Source: an uncultured Pirellulaceae bacterium (GTDB lineage Bacteria; Planctomycetota; Planctomycetia; Pirellulales; Pirellulaceae). From it: a stretch of 64,000 nt of DNA. The stretch covers positions 1-64,000 of the forward strand of contig CALKGE010000002.1 of NCBI GenBank assembly GCA_938084685.1, given 5' to 3'. Numbering within the stretch: the stretch's first letter is position 1; every line of letters starts with the position of its first letter. Below, piece after piece: positions 36,137 through 45,273 of this stretch. The notes beneath the pieces were generated by a model. The model was given only the letters and a program-made list of their open reading frames with translations. It was not told where the DNA came from and searched no databases. The translations under genes and the position numbers were made by a program.

Positions 36137-37411
36137 TTATATTTCCCATCCTTTACGATAGTCCTTACGCAGCAGTGCATTGGCGTCATCAATGTTGGTG
36201 ATTTTGCACTCACCCGGATCGTATTCGATCGTTTCGCCGACGCGAAATGCGACGTTGCCCAGCAGAACCAGTTCAGTAAACGGCCCGGCGTATTCGAAGT
36301 TCGAACCGGTGCGGCTACCGGTCTTACAGGCCTGAATCCACTGCGCGTGGTGTCCCGGAGAATCTGGGAGGTAAGGTTTCGGTGTTTTTCCCGTGCCGTC
36401 GATAATCTTGGGGCCTGCCCCGTGCGCACAGGCAATTCGACCGGTATCTCCAATAAATAGAGAACCGTTCATGGGCAGTTGTTCCGCAACCAATGGATCT
36501 TTCGGGCGAGCGGTCCCTTCATACCAGTAGACATCCACCGCCGCATAATCTCCCCGCTTGCCGAATTCGAACTTGGTGATCATCCAGGTCGGAGCACTAT
36601 CAGAGTTTACCGTGGGGCCTTCTGAGGTCACTTTGACTTTACCTTGCAGCTTCAGTCCCCAGAAACTTGGGTCCATCAAGTGGATGGCCATATCACCGAT
36701 GGCACCGCACCCAAAATCCCAGAATCCACGCCATTTGAATGGAGCGTAGGCTGGATCATAGGGTCTCGTTTTGGCAGGTCCCAGCCAGAGATCCCAATCC
36801 AGATGGGCTGGTACGTCATGTTTGCCTGTCGGAGCGTCGATTCCCTGCGGCCACCATTTTCCGGGGCGGTCGGTGATAATATGAGCTTCTCTCACTTGCC
36901 CGACAGCTTTCGATTCCAGCATCTCCACCAATCGCAGGTAGCCTGGTGCTTCGTGATTTTGGGTCCCCATCTGGGTTGCCAGGTCACGCTTTCTGGTTTC
37001 GGCAGCCACAATCCGGGCCTCTTCGACCGTATGCGTCAGCGGTTTTTCACAGTACACGTGTTTGCCACTGCGGAGTGCTCGCAGTGTAGCCGGAGCATGA
37101 TTGTGGTCAGGCACGGTAATGATGACCGCGTCGATATCTTTTCGCTCGATTAGTTTGCGGTAATCAGTGTAATCAGCAGCTTGAGGGTGTCTATTCTTGG
37201 CCCCCGCCAGACGATTACGGTCCACGTCACAAATGGCGACGACATTTTCACCTCCAACCTGGGCCAGATTATGAGCTCCTTTTCCTCCCACGCCTACGAC
37301 TCCGATATTAAGTCGTTCATTGGCTCCTTTAGCAGCGGCTGGCAGAATCAGCGGTGCTGAAAAGATGGCGGATTGTTTGGCAAACGTACGGCGAGAAATT
37401 TTATGGCTCAT
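36137..37411 (-). CDS. Gfo/Idh/MocA family oxidoreductase, TAT-exported
   Basis: A 424-residue NAD(P)-dependent oxidoreductase with a twin-arginine signal (SHKISRRTFAKQSA) and a Rossmann fold starting IGVVGVGGKGAHNL. The EKP motif (YCEKPLTHTVEE) carries the catalytic lysine of the family. Such exported Gfo/Idh/MocA proteins are abundant in planctomycetes and in other phyla may use a tightly bound cofactor. The start overlaps the end of the upstream TlpA-like gene by 11 bp, so the pair is probably co-translated. The substrate, likely a sugar or polyol, is unknown. Confidence 0.92.
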   Translation of the reverse strand: MSHKISRRTFAKQSAIFSAPLILPAAAKGANERLNIGVVGVGGKGAHNLAQVGGENVVAICDVDRNRLAGAKNRHPQAADYTDYRKLIERKDIDAVIITVPDHNHAPATLRALRSGKHVYCEKPLTHTVEEARIVAAETRKRDLATQMGTQNHEAPGYLRLVEMLESKAVGQVREAHIITDRPGKWWPQGIDAPTGKHDVPAHLDWDLWLGPAKTRPYDPAYAPFKWRGFWDFGCGAIGDMAIHLMDPSFWGLKLQGKVKVTSEGPTVNSDSAPTWMITKFEFGKRGDYAAVDVYWYEGTARPKDPLVAEQLPMNGSLFIGDTGRIACAHGAGPKIIDGTGKTPKPYLPDSPGHHAQWIQACKTGSRTGSNFEYAGPFTELVLLGNVAFRVGETIEYDPGECKITNIDDANALLRKDYRKGWEI

Positions 37412-38021
37412 CAGATTCTCCAGTAGGTTCAGGTTTTTTCAGCAATTCAGCAACACGCGGGAAGACCGTGGATTCGTAGGCATTTTCTTCCAGGACTTTG
37501 TCAGTTAACGTTCCTGTCGTGTCGTAAATCAGTACGGCCGGTATGGCATAGAATTCGAGTTGGGCATAGATTTTTTCGTCGGTCACCGTGGAGACGATAT
37601 GGTGAACGGTATTACCATGACGCTTGAGAAACGGTTCGATAAATTCAAGATCTGTTTCAGGGGTTTGGTCGGGTAGCCCCGCGTAGTTGATATTGAAGGA
37701 GACACAGGCAATCTGTTCGCCATACTTTTCCTGTAGTTCAATCAGTCGCGGGAATTCCTTCATACAGGGAGCACAATAGGTAGACCAGATGTCGACGACG
37801 ACGACTTTACCCTGGTTGGCTTCGACAAACTCTTCAACCGTATCCCAGTCACCCATCCTGTAGAGATCCTGCTCGTCGTCCGCAGTATTTGTGTTGTTTT
37901 CCTGAGTTTCTGCGTCGGCACTCGTTTCCAACGCCACCTGTTTGTTTTGCTGCTCACAACCAGAAAGCAGAAAACAGAGGGTAATCAGGAGGGTTAGAGT
38001 GCGTGCCATATTACTTCTCAT
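37401..38021 (-). CDS. TlpA-like thioredoxin lipoprotein
   Basis: A 206-residue thioredoxin-fold lipoprotein. The signal ends in a lipobox LLSGC with C22 as acylation site, followed by a polar linker (about 23-55) and a thioredoxin domain with the active site C83-A-P-C86 in WSTYCAPCMKEF. The protein probably sits on the periplasmic face of a membrane and handles thiol reduction or transfer. It overlaps the Gfo/Idh/MocA gene by 11 bp. Its start lies 102 bp from a divergent thioredoxin-like gene that carries an in-frame TGA, hinting at shared redox regulation. Confidence 0.88.
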   Translation of the reverse strand: MRSNMARTLTLLITLCFLLSGCEQQNKQVALETSADAETQENNTNTADDEQDLYRMGDWDTVEEFVEANQGKVVVVDIWSTYCAPCMKEFPRLIELQEKYGEQIACVSFNINYAGLPDQTPETDLEFIEPFLKRHGNTVHHIVSTVTDEKIYAQLEFYAIPAVLIYDTTGTLTDKVLEENAYESTVFPRVAELLKKPEPTGESDEP

Positions 38022-38123
38022 TGTAGATTGTGATGAATGATCTTCTGCAATTGATTATATTAAAACCTGAGCATTCAGGTGTTGTGTACCTGAATAGATC
38101 CTGTTTATTTAAGGAACTGTACT

Positions 38124-38678
38124 ATGTCCCGATTAAATGTAGGCCTCAGTCTTGCTGTGGTTGCCGGTCTGGCAACGTTGGCAATGGCCGAGGTGAAGTC
38201 CGGCCTCGAGGTCGGTGAATTTGTTGGCGCGTTTGACGTCAAAGACTGTTCATCAGGGTTGTCGAAAGGCAAAACTCTTTGCTATCGCTGAGTTTACGGA
38301 GGACGTCCGGTCGTTGCGATTTTTACTCGCAAACTGGATGACAACTTGGTCAGTTTGACCAAAAAGATGCAAGCAGAATTGTACGAGAACTCATCAAAAC
38401 AACTGCGGTGTTTTGTTGTCTACTTAACAGACGAACCTGCCAAACATGAAGAAACCTTGTCTGCGTTGGCGGTGAAACACAAGCTGCGGACTTTACCACT
38501 CACCGTGTTTTCCGGTGCCAAAGGGCCAGCCGGGATCAAACTCTCACCCAAGGCAGAGAATACGGTGCTGATGTGGAAAGGTCTGGAAGTGAAAAGCAAC
38601 TATGCCTATGAAGCCGGGAAGATGGATGCCAATGCGGTTGAAAACATCGTTCAGGGCCTGGGTGCGATTCTCAAGTAG
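38124..38678 (+). CDS. Thioredoxin-like protein with in-frame TGA at a CxxC position (candidate selenoprotein)
   Basis: Translated from ATG 38124 (AAGGA at 38111-38115, 8 nt upstream), the protein has a signal peptide (MSRLNVGLSLAVVAGLATLAMA), then KGKTLCYR and a TGA at 38289-38291 as codon 56. The same frame stays open for 128 more codons to 38678 (VYGGRPVVAIFTRKLDD onward), ending in a TAG. From memory, related planctomycete proteins have CYRC at this point, so the TGA would replace the second cysteine of a CxxC redox site, giving CxxU. If read through, the product is 184 residues. Alternatives are a nonsense mutation or sequencing error. No selenocysteine machinery lies in this window. Confidence 0.65.
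38287..38330 (+). promoter_or_regulatory. Possible selenocysteine insertion (SECIS-like) fold at TGA 38289
   Basis: GC(T)GAGT at 38287-38293 pairs with ACTCGC at 38325-38330, leaving the T of the TGA bulged. Inside, ACGGA (38296-38300) pairs with TCCGGT (38306-38311) around a GGACG loop that starts with two Gs. A competing hairpin, TTGCGA/TCGCAA at 38314-38332, also exists. The apical loop begins 9 nt after the TGA, nearer than the usual bacterial spacing, so support is moderate. Pairing was done by eye. Confidence 0.35.
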
Positions 38679-38702
38679 TCCCGCCAGAGATGAAGGAGCA
38701 AC

Positions 38703-39542
38703 ATGAGTGAACTGCCATTAGAAGGGAAAGTCGCCTGGATCACCGGCTCGTCACGAGGACTGGGCCGTGGGATGGCGGAAGAACTATGTGCCATGGGAGC
38801 TCGTGTTGCCGTTCATGGAACTCGCGAAAATAGTCCTCAGACGTTTGGCGAAGGTGACACCATGCAGCAGTTGGCGAGTGATATTGCCGCTACGCATGGT
38901 GGCGAGTGCATGGGAGTCTGGGGAGATGTGACGCAGGAGGCCGAGATTCGGCGGATCGCCGACGAGATTCGATCTCAGTGGGGACAGATAGATATCCTGG
39001 TAACCTGCGCCGGTGGTGACATCGGTGCTCAGGGAACCGGCTACGGCACTCGGGGCGGAGCCCCTGACCAGGATGACTGTCTGCAGATTGCTTTGGAGGA
39101 CTTTCAGAGTGTGATGGATCGCAATCTGCTGGGGACCGTACTGGCCTGCCGGGAAGTGGTACCAGAGATGGTAGCGCGGAAGGATGGTGTGGTCCTGACT
39201 GTGGGAAGTATCGGCGCGATGTATGGAAGGACCGATGGGGCAACGTATTCCATTGCCAAGGCTGCCGTCCACCAATACACGCGTTGCCTGGCTGCTCAGG
39301 TTCGAGCGGATAACGTCCGCGTCAATTGTATCGCTCCGGGACCCACCGTGACCGAACGGTTTGTCCGTATTCATGAGGTGGCCGAGGATGAACCGCGTTT
39401 GGTGGAGAGTGGCACCTTGGAGCGTTTTGGACGGCCTGACGAAGTGGCAGCGGTGGTCGGGTTTTTGTGTGGACCAGCGGGGCGGTTTGTCAGTGGCCAG
39501 GTGTTACGTGTTGACGGTGGCCTGCAAACCTGGGCCGGCTAA
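38703..39542 (+). CDS. SDR family oxidoreductase
   Basis: A 279-residue short-chain dehydrogenase/reductase. The cofactor motif TGSSRGLG is near residues 14-21, a serine lies in LTVGSIGAMYG, and YSIAK provides the catalytic Tyr and Lys. The NNAG position reads VTCAGGD. It begins 24 bp after the thioredoxin-like gene, with AAGGAG a few bases upstream of the ATG, so the two may share a transcript. It carries a somewhat longer insert (NSPQTFGEGDTMQQLAS) than FabG. Substrate unknown. Confidence 0.9.
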   Translation: MSELPLEGKVAWITGSSRGLGRGMAEELCAMGARVAVHGTRENSPQTFGEGDTMQQLASDIAATHGGECMGVWGDVTQEAEIRRIADEIRSQWGQIDILVTCAGGDIGAQGTGYGTRGGAPDQDDCLQIALEDFQSVMDRNLLGTVLACREVVPEMVARKDGVVLTVGSIGAMYGRTDGATYSIAKAAVHQYTRCLAAQVRADNVRVNCIAPGPTVTERFVRIHEVAEDEPRLVESGTLERFGRPDEVAAVVGFLCGPAGRFVSGQVLRVDGGLQTWAG

Positions 39543-39554
39543 AAGGATTGATCT

Positions 39555-39719
39555 GTGGGAAGCACTTTAATTGGCGGAGCGATCCTCGGCTTTCTGGTTT
39601 TTCTATTGATGGTGCTGCAGCACTTTATGCTCAAACATCGCCGGAGACAGTTGCAGGATCGAAAGCAACGGCTGCACGATATCCGCTACAAAGATTATGA
39701 TTCCTCCTGCGAAACGTAG
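39555..39719 (+). CDS. Small single-pass membrane protein, 54 aa
   Basis: An unlisted short gene starting at GTG 39555 with AGGA 7 nt upstream. It encodes one hydrophobic helix (LIGGAILGFLVFLLMVLQ) followed by a basic, charged tail (KHRRRQLQDRKQRLHD). It lies 12 bp after the SDR and 83 bp before the DUF4212 gene, on the same strand. The helix followed by a positive tail predicts an N-out, C-in anchor. I do not recognise the family. Confidence 0.55.
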   Translation: MGSTLIGGAILGFLVFLLMVLQHFMLKHRRRQLQDRKQRLHDIRYKDYDSSCET

Positions 39720-39802
39720 AACTGAATAGCGATTATAATACGGAACCGCTTATCTTCTTAACTTGTCAATCGTCTTTTCCCTTGAACTGGAATGTCCTGG
39801 TT

Positions 39803-40066
39803 ATGGAAAAACCAACTACGCGGTCTTACAAGGTCGCTTGCCTTAAATTAACTTTAATCTTGCTCGCCATCTGGGCGATCGTCAGTTTTGGGTGCGGTAT
39901 TCTGCTGCGGAACTGGATGGATGCCAACCTTCCCTCTATCGGGCATGTCCCCTTGGGATTCTGGATGGCTCAGCAGGGCTCTATCATCTGTTTCGTCCTG
40001 CTGCTTATCATCTACGCGATCTGTATGCGTCGCTTGGATGAAAAACATGGATACAGCGAAGAGTAA
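39803..40066 (+). CDS. DUF4212 small subunit of a sodium:solute symporter
   Basis: An 87-residue protein with two transmembrane helices ([20 protein letters not shown] and [19 protein letters not shown]). DUF4212 proteins are regularly encoded immediately before a VC_2705-type sodium:solute symporter and are regarded as its small subunit. The first in-frame ATG (39803) gives the standard length; a TTG at 39782 adds seven residues. The symporter ATG begins 12 bp after this stop, so they form an operon. Confidence 0.88.
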   Translation: MEKPTTRSYKVACLKLTLILLAIWAIVSFGCGILLRNWMDANLPSIGHVPLGFWMAQQGSIICFVLLLIIYAICMRRLDEKHGYSEE

Positions 40067-40077
40067 GAGGCGAGCAG

Positions 40078-41853
40078 ATGGATCAGGACACACTTAACTA
40101 TCTTTTTATCGGTCTTTCCTTTGCGTTGTACATCGGGATCGCGCTGACGACCCGAGCCAATTCCACGAAGGAGTATTACACGGCTGGTGGCGGAGTTTCT
40201 CCCCTGGCTAACGGAATGGCGACAGCGGCTGATTGGATGTCGGCGGCAACATTTATCTCGATGGCAGGGGCGTTGGCGATCGGTGGCTATGCAGGCTCAC
40301 GCTTTTTAATGGGCTGGACCGGTGGTTTTGTTCTTTTGACCATACTCATGGTTCCCTACCTGCGCAAATTCGGAAAGGCAACAGTACCGGACTTCATTGG
40401 GGACCGATATTATTCAAAATTTGCCAGACTCGTGGCAGTGATGTGCGCAGTTTTCATCTGCATGACCTACATTATGGGCCAAATGCGGGGTGTCGGCGTC
40501 GTCTTCTCTCAACTGTTCGGAATCGAAATCCAGAATGGCGTGATAGCTGGAGCGCTAATCGTGTTCTTGTATGCTGGGATGGGCGGGATGAAAGGGATTA
40601 CCTATACGCAGGTCGCTCAGTATTGTGTGATGGCATTTGCCTACACGATTCCAGCATTTTATATCGTGATTGCCTTGACCGGGAACGTGATTCCCCAGCT
40701 GGGCTTTATCGGAGAATATATTGCTGACGGAGAACCCGTTCCGTTTTTGGAAAAACTGAACAACATCAATCAGGAACTTGGTTTTTCCAAATACAGCGAA
40801 GGTAGTATGAGCATGGTTGACATGTTTTGTATTACTGCTGCATTAATGTGCGGAACGGCAGGCCTGCCGCATGTGATTGTCCGCTTCTTCACCGTGAAAA
40901 ATGTGCGGGCAGTTCGTAAGTCCGCCTGTTGGACGTTGTCTTTTATCGCGGTCGTCTATCTGACGGCTCCGACCATCGGGGCCTTTTCCCGCGTGAATCT
41001 GATTAATGAGCTGCACGGAACGGTTTATAACGAGGCGCCCGAGTGGTTTTCGAGATTCGAAGATACAGGTCAGATGACCTTTGTGGATAAGAATGGGGAT
41101 GGAATCATTCAGTACGCTGGCCCATTGGCGTACCGTACGTCGGATGGCCGACTGGCAGTTGCACCTTCATTGAAAGAAAAGAAGGAACTTGGCCTGAGCG
41201 GCGATCAGGCGGATCCGAATGAATTAATTTTTGGTCCAGACATTATGGTCATGGCAAATCCCTATATGGCGGGCGTGCCTCCCTGGGTCATCGCACTGCT
41301 GATGGCCGGCTGTATTGCTGCCGCCCTGTCGACGGCCGCCGGTTTGTTGCTTGTGCTGTCAACCTCTGTATCTCACGACCTGCTCAAGAAGATTCTTAAG
41401 CCGGATTTAAGTGACCAGGAGGAAGTACGGTGGGCGCGGGTAGCGTCGTTTGTCTCACTGGCGGTGGCTGCCTACTTTGGCATCAATCCACCGTCGGCTT
41501 TTATCGCCAAAACGGTAGCCTTTGCATTCGGTCTGGCTGCTTCGTCTTTCTTCCCTACGCTTTTAATAGGTATTTTCTCAAAGAAAATGAGTCGCGAAGG
41601 TGCGATTGCCGGGATGATTTGCGGTATCGGCTTTACGCTGAGTTATATTGTCTACTTTCAGTTTCTCGGCGGTGCTGCTGATGATTATCTGTTCGGGATC
41701 TCACCCGAAGGTATTGGCACGATTGGTATGCTGATCAACTTTGCGGTCTCCTTCACCGTCAATGCGTTCAGCCCCGAACCACCCGCAGAGGTTCAGCAAA
41801 TGGTGGAAGATATTCACATTCCCAGCGGAGCGGGTAACGCTGTAGACCACTGA
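40078..41853 (+). CDS. Sodium:solute symporter, VC_2705/ActP-like
   Basis: A 591-residue SSS-family transporter with about 13 hydrophobic helices. The N-terminal block [20 protein letters not shown] and [18 protein letters not shown] match the family. A polar insert (about 315-390) between helices carries a predicted extracellular loop, which is typical of the VC_2705 subfamily. ActP-type members move acetate or short monocarboxylates with sodium; the substrate here is not certain. A GAGG site lies a few bases before the ATG. Uptake of acetate released by deacetylation would suit this region, as inference. Confidence 0.92.
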   Translation: MDQDTLNYLFIGLSFALYIGIALTTRANSTKEYYTAGGGVSPLANGMATAADWMSAATFISMAGALAIGGYAGSRFLMGWTGGFVLLTILMVPYLRKFGKATVPDFIGDRYYSKFARLVAVMCAVFICMTYIMGQMRGVGVVFSQLFGIEIQNGVIAGALIVFLYAGMGGMKGITYTQVAQYCVMAFAYTIPAFYIVIALTGNVIPQLGFIGEYIADGEPVPFLEKLNNINQELGFSKYSEGSMSMVDMFCITAALMCGTAGLPHVIVRFFTVKNVRAVRKSACWTLSFIAVVYLTAPTIGAFSRVNLINELHGTVYNEAPEWFSRFEDTGQMTFVDKNGDGIIQYAGPLAYRTSDGRLAVAPSLKEKKELGLSGDQADPNELIFGPDIMVMANPYMAGVPPWVIALLMAGCIAAALSTAAGLLLVLSTSVSHDLLKKILKPDLSDQEEVRWARVASFVSLAVAAYFGINPPSAFIAKTVAFAFGLAASSFFPTLLIGIFSKKMSREGAIAGMICGIGFTLSYIVYFQFLGGAADDYLFGISPEGIGTIGMLINFAVSFTVNAFSPEPPAEVQQMVEDIHIPSGAGNAVDH

Positions 41854-41877
41854 TCGGCGAGCTCGTGACTTACTCGC

Positions 41878-42219
41878 CTAAAACCCGATGAAGAATCCCG
41901 AGGCGACCAGTGCGAACCATAGCACAAAGGGGAGACCGCCCAGGATGCACACCCACAAAATCTTCCTGTTATGGACTCCAGTTGCACCTTTTCTGAGATG
42001 AGCGTATTCAGCAGGCACTGGTTTGAATTGCTGGTGGTGGGGTCCGGAAGCAATTTGGCCGTGCGGTTCCGTGATAGCCTGAGGGACGTTTTGGGCAATT
42101 ACCGGAACCTTGAAAACCTGATGGCAAACGGGACATTGAGAGTCCTGGCCGGCCAACTCAGGCAGGTATTGCATCAGTTGGTCGCAATGGGGGCAGTTCA
42201 AAGTCGCGACGGTGGACAT
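41878..42219 (-). CDS. Zinc-ribbon membrane protein
   Basis: A protein of about 113 residues with an N-terminal zinc ribbon (CPHCDQ then CPVCHQVFKVP, two CxxC pairs), a polar linker, and a C-terminal hydrophobic helix (ILWVCILGGLPFVLWFAL). Proteins of this layout, small zinc ribbon plus one or two helices, are frequent in planctomycetes and have no assigned role. I place the start at ATG 42219; longer forms from 42285 or 42294 would overlap the MFS gene. No clear ribosome binding site supports either choice. Confidence 0.7.
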   Translation of the reverse strand: MSTVATLNCPHCDQLMQYLPELAGQDSQCPVCHQVFKVPVIAQNVPQAITEPHGQIASGPHHQQFKPVPAEYAHLRKGATGVHNRKILWVCILGGLPFVLWFALVASGFFIGF

Positions 42220-42268
42220 GGCAGATTGGTGTGAAAATTGGTCAAAGGAGACGCCCAGACGCTGGAAA

Positions 42269-43570
42269 TTATGCTTTTCCGGCATTGTCCCCAATTATCC
42301 TCTTTGGTGGCCGAGCTGTCAAAACAACCAGTCCCGCCAACAGTGGTAGTACGAAAAAACCTACTAACGCTGGAGTGGTGGAGTTAAGATAATCGCTCGA
42401 CATGGCCAGAGGTAACGGCCCCAGTGCCGAGCCAATAACGGCCAGGCTCAGAGCTGCTCCGCTGATCGCTCCCTGATTTTTACGTCCGTAATAATTGACC
42501 CAGACGACACTGCCTACCGTACGAATGATCCCTCCCTGGGTTCCCAGCAGGATGGCGACCACAATAGCCATCCAGGGTTGCGTCATCGTGAGCAACAGCA
42601 GCATTGCACCACTCAGCAGAAACATGGCAGTCGCCATGAGGTAACGCGCCTGGATGCGAGTTGTCAGGTGGCCAGCTGTTAAGCAGGTACCGATCGCGAT
42701 CGCTGCCTGTAATGCCAGGATGTAATAAGGTTGGTTGTCCGGTACGCCAACTGCCTGAAAGATCTTCTTTTGATAGATCACGATTCCCGTGCCCACCAGA
42801 GAAGTCGAGGCCCAACAGAGTACCAGCTTCCAGAAAGTGCTGTTGCGTATCGCTTCACTTCGTTCCCAATTGTCCCGAGTGATATGCGGAGAGTATTCCG
42901 TTTCCTCTTCAGGGTGCGGTTCGACAGGTGTAAAACGACAGTCAGGAAATAATCCTTCTGCTTCGGGACGATTGCGGACGAGTAACAATGGGGGAGCGAC
43001 GAAGCAGATTCCCAGCACCCAGGCATGGGTTAACCAGGTGCTTTGCCATCCTGAAGACTCAATCAGCCAGGCATTGGCCAGGGGGACGGTAGCAACGCTT
43101 AACGCTCCACCGATTCCAATGACGCCCATGGCAAATCCTCGCTGTTGCTCGAACCATTCACCAATCAACCAGGCTCCCAGCAGACACATTAACCCCTGTC
43201 CAAAAATACGCAGGAGCGAGAGGCCCAGATACAATCCGGGCAGGCTTTGGACCGAAGACATATAGATGCAGGTTGCTGCCAGCAGGATCGACGTCAGCGG
43301 TAAAAACAGACGCGCCCCATAGCGATCGACAAACGGACCCACCAGCGGGATGGCCAGTCCACTAAAGACGGTAGCAAACATGTAAGCCAGCATATAGTCC
43401 GTATCGAGAATCTCAATCGAGCGGATCATGTCGGCGCTGAAAACGCCAATCGAATGGGACTGTCCCGGACTGGACATGTAAATCGCGGAAAAGGCGATCA
43501 GCAGTACCCACCAGCCACGATGAAATCGGGGTGTCGACGGGGTTGGAGAGGCTATTTCCGAAGGACTCAA
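42269..43570 (-). CDS. MFS transporter
   Basis: A 433-residue major facilitator superfamily carrier with about twelve hydrophobic helices. The loop PFVDRYGARLFLP carries a DRxG-type signature after helix 2, and the second half repeats the layout (TAGHLTTRIQARYLMA). The oxalate:formate antiporter-like subfamily is possible from the overall look, but the substrate is not known. It is divergent from a DUF1501 gene and followed on the same strand by the zinc-ribbon gene. Confidence 0.9.
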   Translation of the reverse strand: MSPSEIASPTPSTPRFHRGWWVLLIAFSAIYMSSPGQSHSIGVFSADMIRSIEILDTDYMLAYMFATVFSGLAIPLVGPFVDRYGARLFLPLTSILLAATCIYMSSVQSLPGLYLGLSLLRIFGQGLMCLLGAWLIGEWFEQQRGFAMGVIGIGGALSVATVPLANAWLIESSGWQSTWLTHAWVLGICFVAPPLLLVRNRPEAEGLFPDCRFTPVEPHPEEETEYSPHITRDNWERSEAIRNSTFWKLVLCWASTSLVGTGIVIYQKKIFQAVGVPDNQPYYILALQAAIAIGTCLTAGHLTTRIQARYLMATAMFLLSGAMLLLLTMTQPWMAIVVAILLGTQGGIIRTVGSVVWVNYYGRKNQGAISGAALSLAVIGSALGPLPLAMSSDYLNSTTPALVGFFVLPLLAGLVVLTARPPKRIIGDNAGKA

Positions 43571-43756
43571 GGTGGTGAACCAGGTTGGGGGGAGGGGCAG
43601 GCGCGAGGCTGGTAAGCTTCGTATTGTATCGGAAGAATCAGGTGTTGCCGTGGGGAGAAATGAAGTTTTGTTTCTCTAATTACGTCTGATTCCTGTCACG
43701 ACCTCGAATTTTGCTTTGCCGGCAATCTTCAGGTCAATCAATGCTATAACAGAAGC

Positions 43757-45184
43757 ATGCTTACCTTCACAGAATCGTACCGCAATTCACGTATCAGCCG
43801 GCGTCAAGCATTGACGTTAGCCAGCAGTGCGATGTTGTCTGCGTCACAGCTGCATCCTCAGCCGTTGGTGGCCGACGACAGAATGCGCAAGTTTGAGGGG
43901 TTTGGGAAAGCAAAGAGCGTGCTCACGATTTTTGCTCATGGCGGGCAAAGTCAGATCGACATGTGGGATCCGAAACCGGACGCTCCGGACCACATACGTA
44001 GCCTGTTTAAGCCCATCCAGACGGCTGTTCCCGGCCTGTACTTTACTGAAGATATGCCTGGCTTGGCATCCGTAGCAGATCGACTGACGGTGGTTCGCAG
44101 TATGGCTCATCAGGATCTGGATCATGGCAGTGCAGCCTACCTTTCCTTTACGGGACGCTATCATACGCGTCTCAGTTCCAATCCACCTCCCAGTCCCAGC
44201 GATATGCCCGCAATCGGTTCGGTATTGGAATACCTGCCATTGGATAAACGATTTCCCTACGCTTCAGTCTACGTAAACGGACCAGCTCTGGTGCCTCTGG
44301 AAGCAGGCCCGGGACAGTTCGGCGGACTGCTGGGAAAAAGCAACGACCCGTTGTTTGTAACCAGACCCCACGAAGGAATGAGCCCTATTCCAGGCCTCTC
44401 TCAGAATCTGTTTCTGGCGGAGCCGAAAATGCGCGAGCGATTGCGATTGCGCGATCGTTTGAATCTGGGGCAGACCGGGTTGACGCACAGTGCTCCCGTC
44501 CAGCAGACGGAACGGCTGTATCGAGAGGCGGTGGAGATGCTTTCTTCTCCCGAAGTAGTTTCAGCTTTTGATTTGAGTCGCGAGTTGCCGCAGACGCGGC
44601 AGCAGTATGGGATGTACCGGTCCGGGCAGTCCTGTTTATTGGGACGGAGACTGGTGGAAGCCGGAGTTCCCTATGTGAACGTTATTTTTAATCACACAAA
44701 CCGGGGGCAGGATGACGCACCTGACGAAATTGAAGAATATGGCTGGGATACTCACAACGACATCTTCAATGCACTCCATCAATACCTGGTCCCGCGATTT
44801 GACAAAACCGTAACCACCTTAATCAAGGATCTGGATGATCGTGGACTGCTGGATACAACGTTGGTGATCATCATGAGCGAATTTGGTCGAGCTCCGCTAA
44901 TCGCGCCAGAGCCAAATTTTCCTGGTAACAATGCAGGTAGAAAGCATTGGGCAGGTGCTTATTCAATTGCATTGGCCGGAGCTGGCGTTCGTCGTGGAGC
45001 AGTAATTGGTAAAACCGATCGACTCGGAGGAGAAGTAGTCGCAGACCGGTATGCCCCCTGGGATCTGGCGGCAACCGTTTTTAACGCACTGGGAATCCCC
45101 GCAGGGACTCACTATACCGATCCGGTCGACAGGCCAGTACCCATCTCTGTCGGCAAACCTATCGAGGCACTGTACAAGATCTAG
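43757..45184 (+). CDS. DUF1501 domain protein (exported)
   Basis: A 475-residue DUF1501 protein with a twin-arginine-like signal (SRISRRQALTLASSAM). Family blocks: FAHGGQSQIDMWDPKPDAP, FTEDMPGLA, MSEFGRAPLIAPEPN and DLAATVFNALGIP. It faces another DUF1501 gene, converging at 45.2 kb, but the two belong to different sequence subgroups. No PSD1 gene is next to it on the same strand. Confidence 0.92.
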   Translation: MLTFTESYRNSRISRRQALTLASSAMLSASQLHPQPLVADDRMRKFEGFGKAKSVLTIFAHGGQSQIDMWDPKPDAPDHIRSLFKPIQTAVPGLYFTEDMPGLASVADRLTVVRSMAHQDLDHGSAAYLSFTGRYHTRLSSNPPPSPSDMPAIGSVLEYLPLDKRFPYASVYVNGPALVPLEAGPGQFGGLLGKSNDPLFVTRPHEGMSPIPGLSQNLFLAEPKMRERLRLRDRLNLGQTGLTHSAPVQQTERLYREAVEMLSSPEVVSAFDLSRELPQTRQQYGMYRSGQSCLLGRRLVEAGVPYVNVIFNHTNRGQDDAPDEIEEYGWDTHNDIFNALHQYLVPRFDKTVTTLIKDLDDRGLLDTTLVIIMSEFGRAPLIAPEPNFPGNNAGRKHWAGAYSIALAGAGVRRGAVIGKTDRLGGEVVADRYAPWDLAATVFNALGIPAGTHYTDPVDRPVPISVGKPIEALYKI

Positions 45185-45273
45185 GTCCAGTCGGGTCAGG
45201 CGCTGGTGTTGCTGAGCGAATTGAGCTGTTGGATTTGGCGAGGCACGTCAGCCTGAAAAATATGACTGGTAGA

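Noticed and set aside
38346-38678. Free-standing 110-residue gene starting after the TGA
   Set aside because: It is in the same frame as the upstream signal peptide and CYR segment, lacks its own ribosome binding site, and would begin in the middle of a thioredoxin-like fold.
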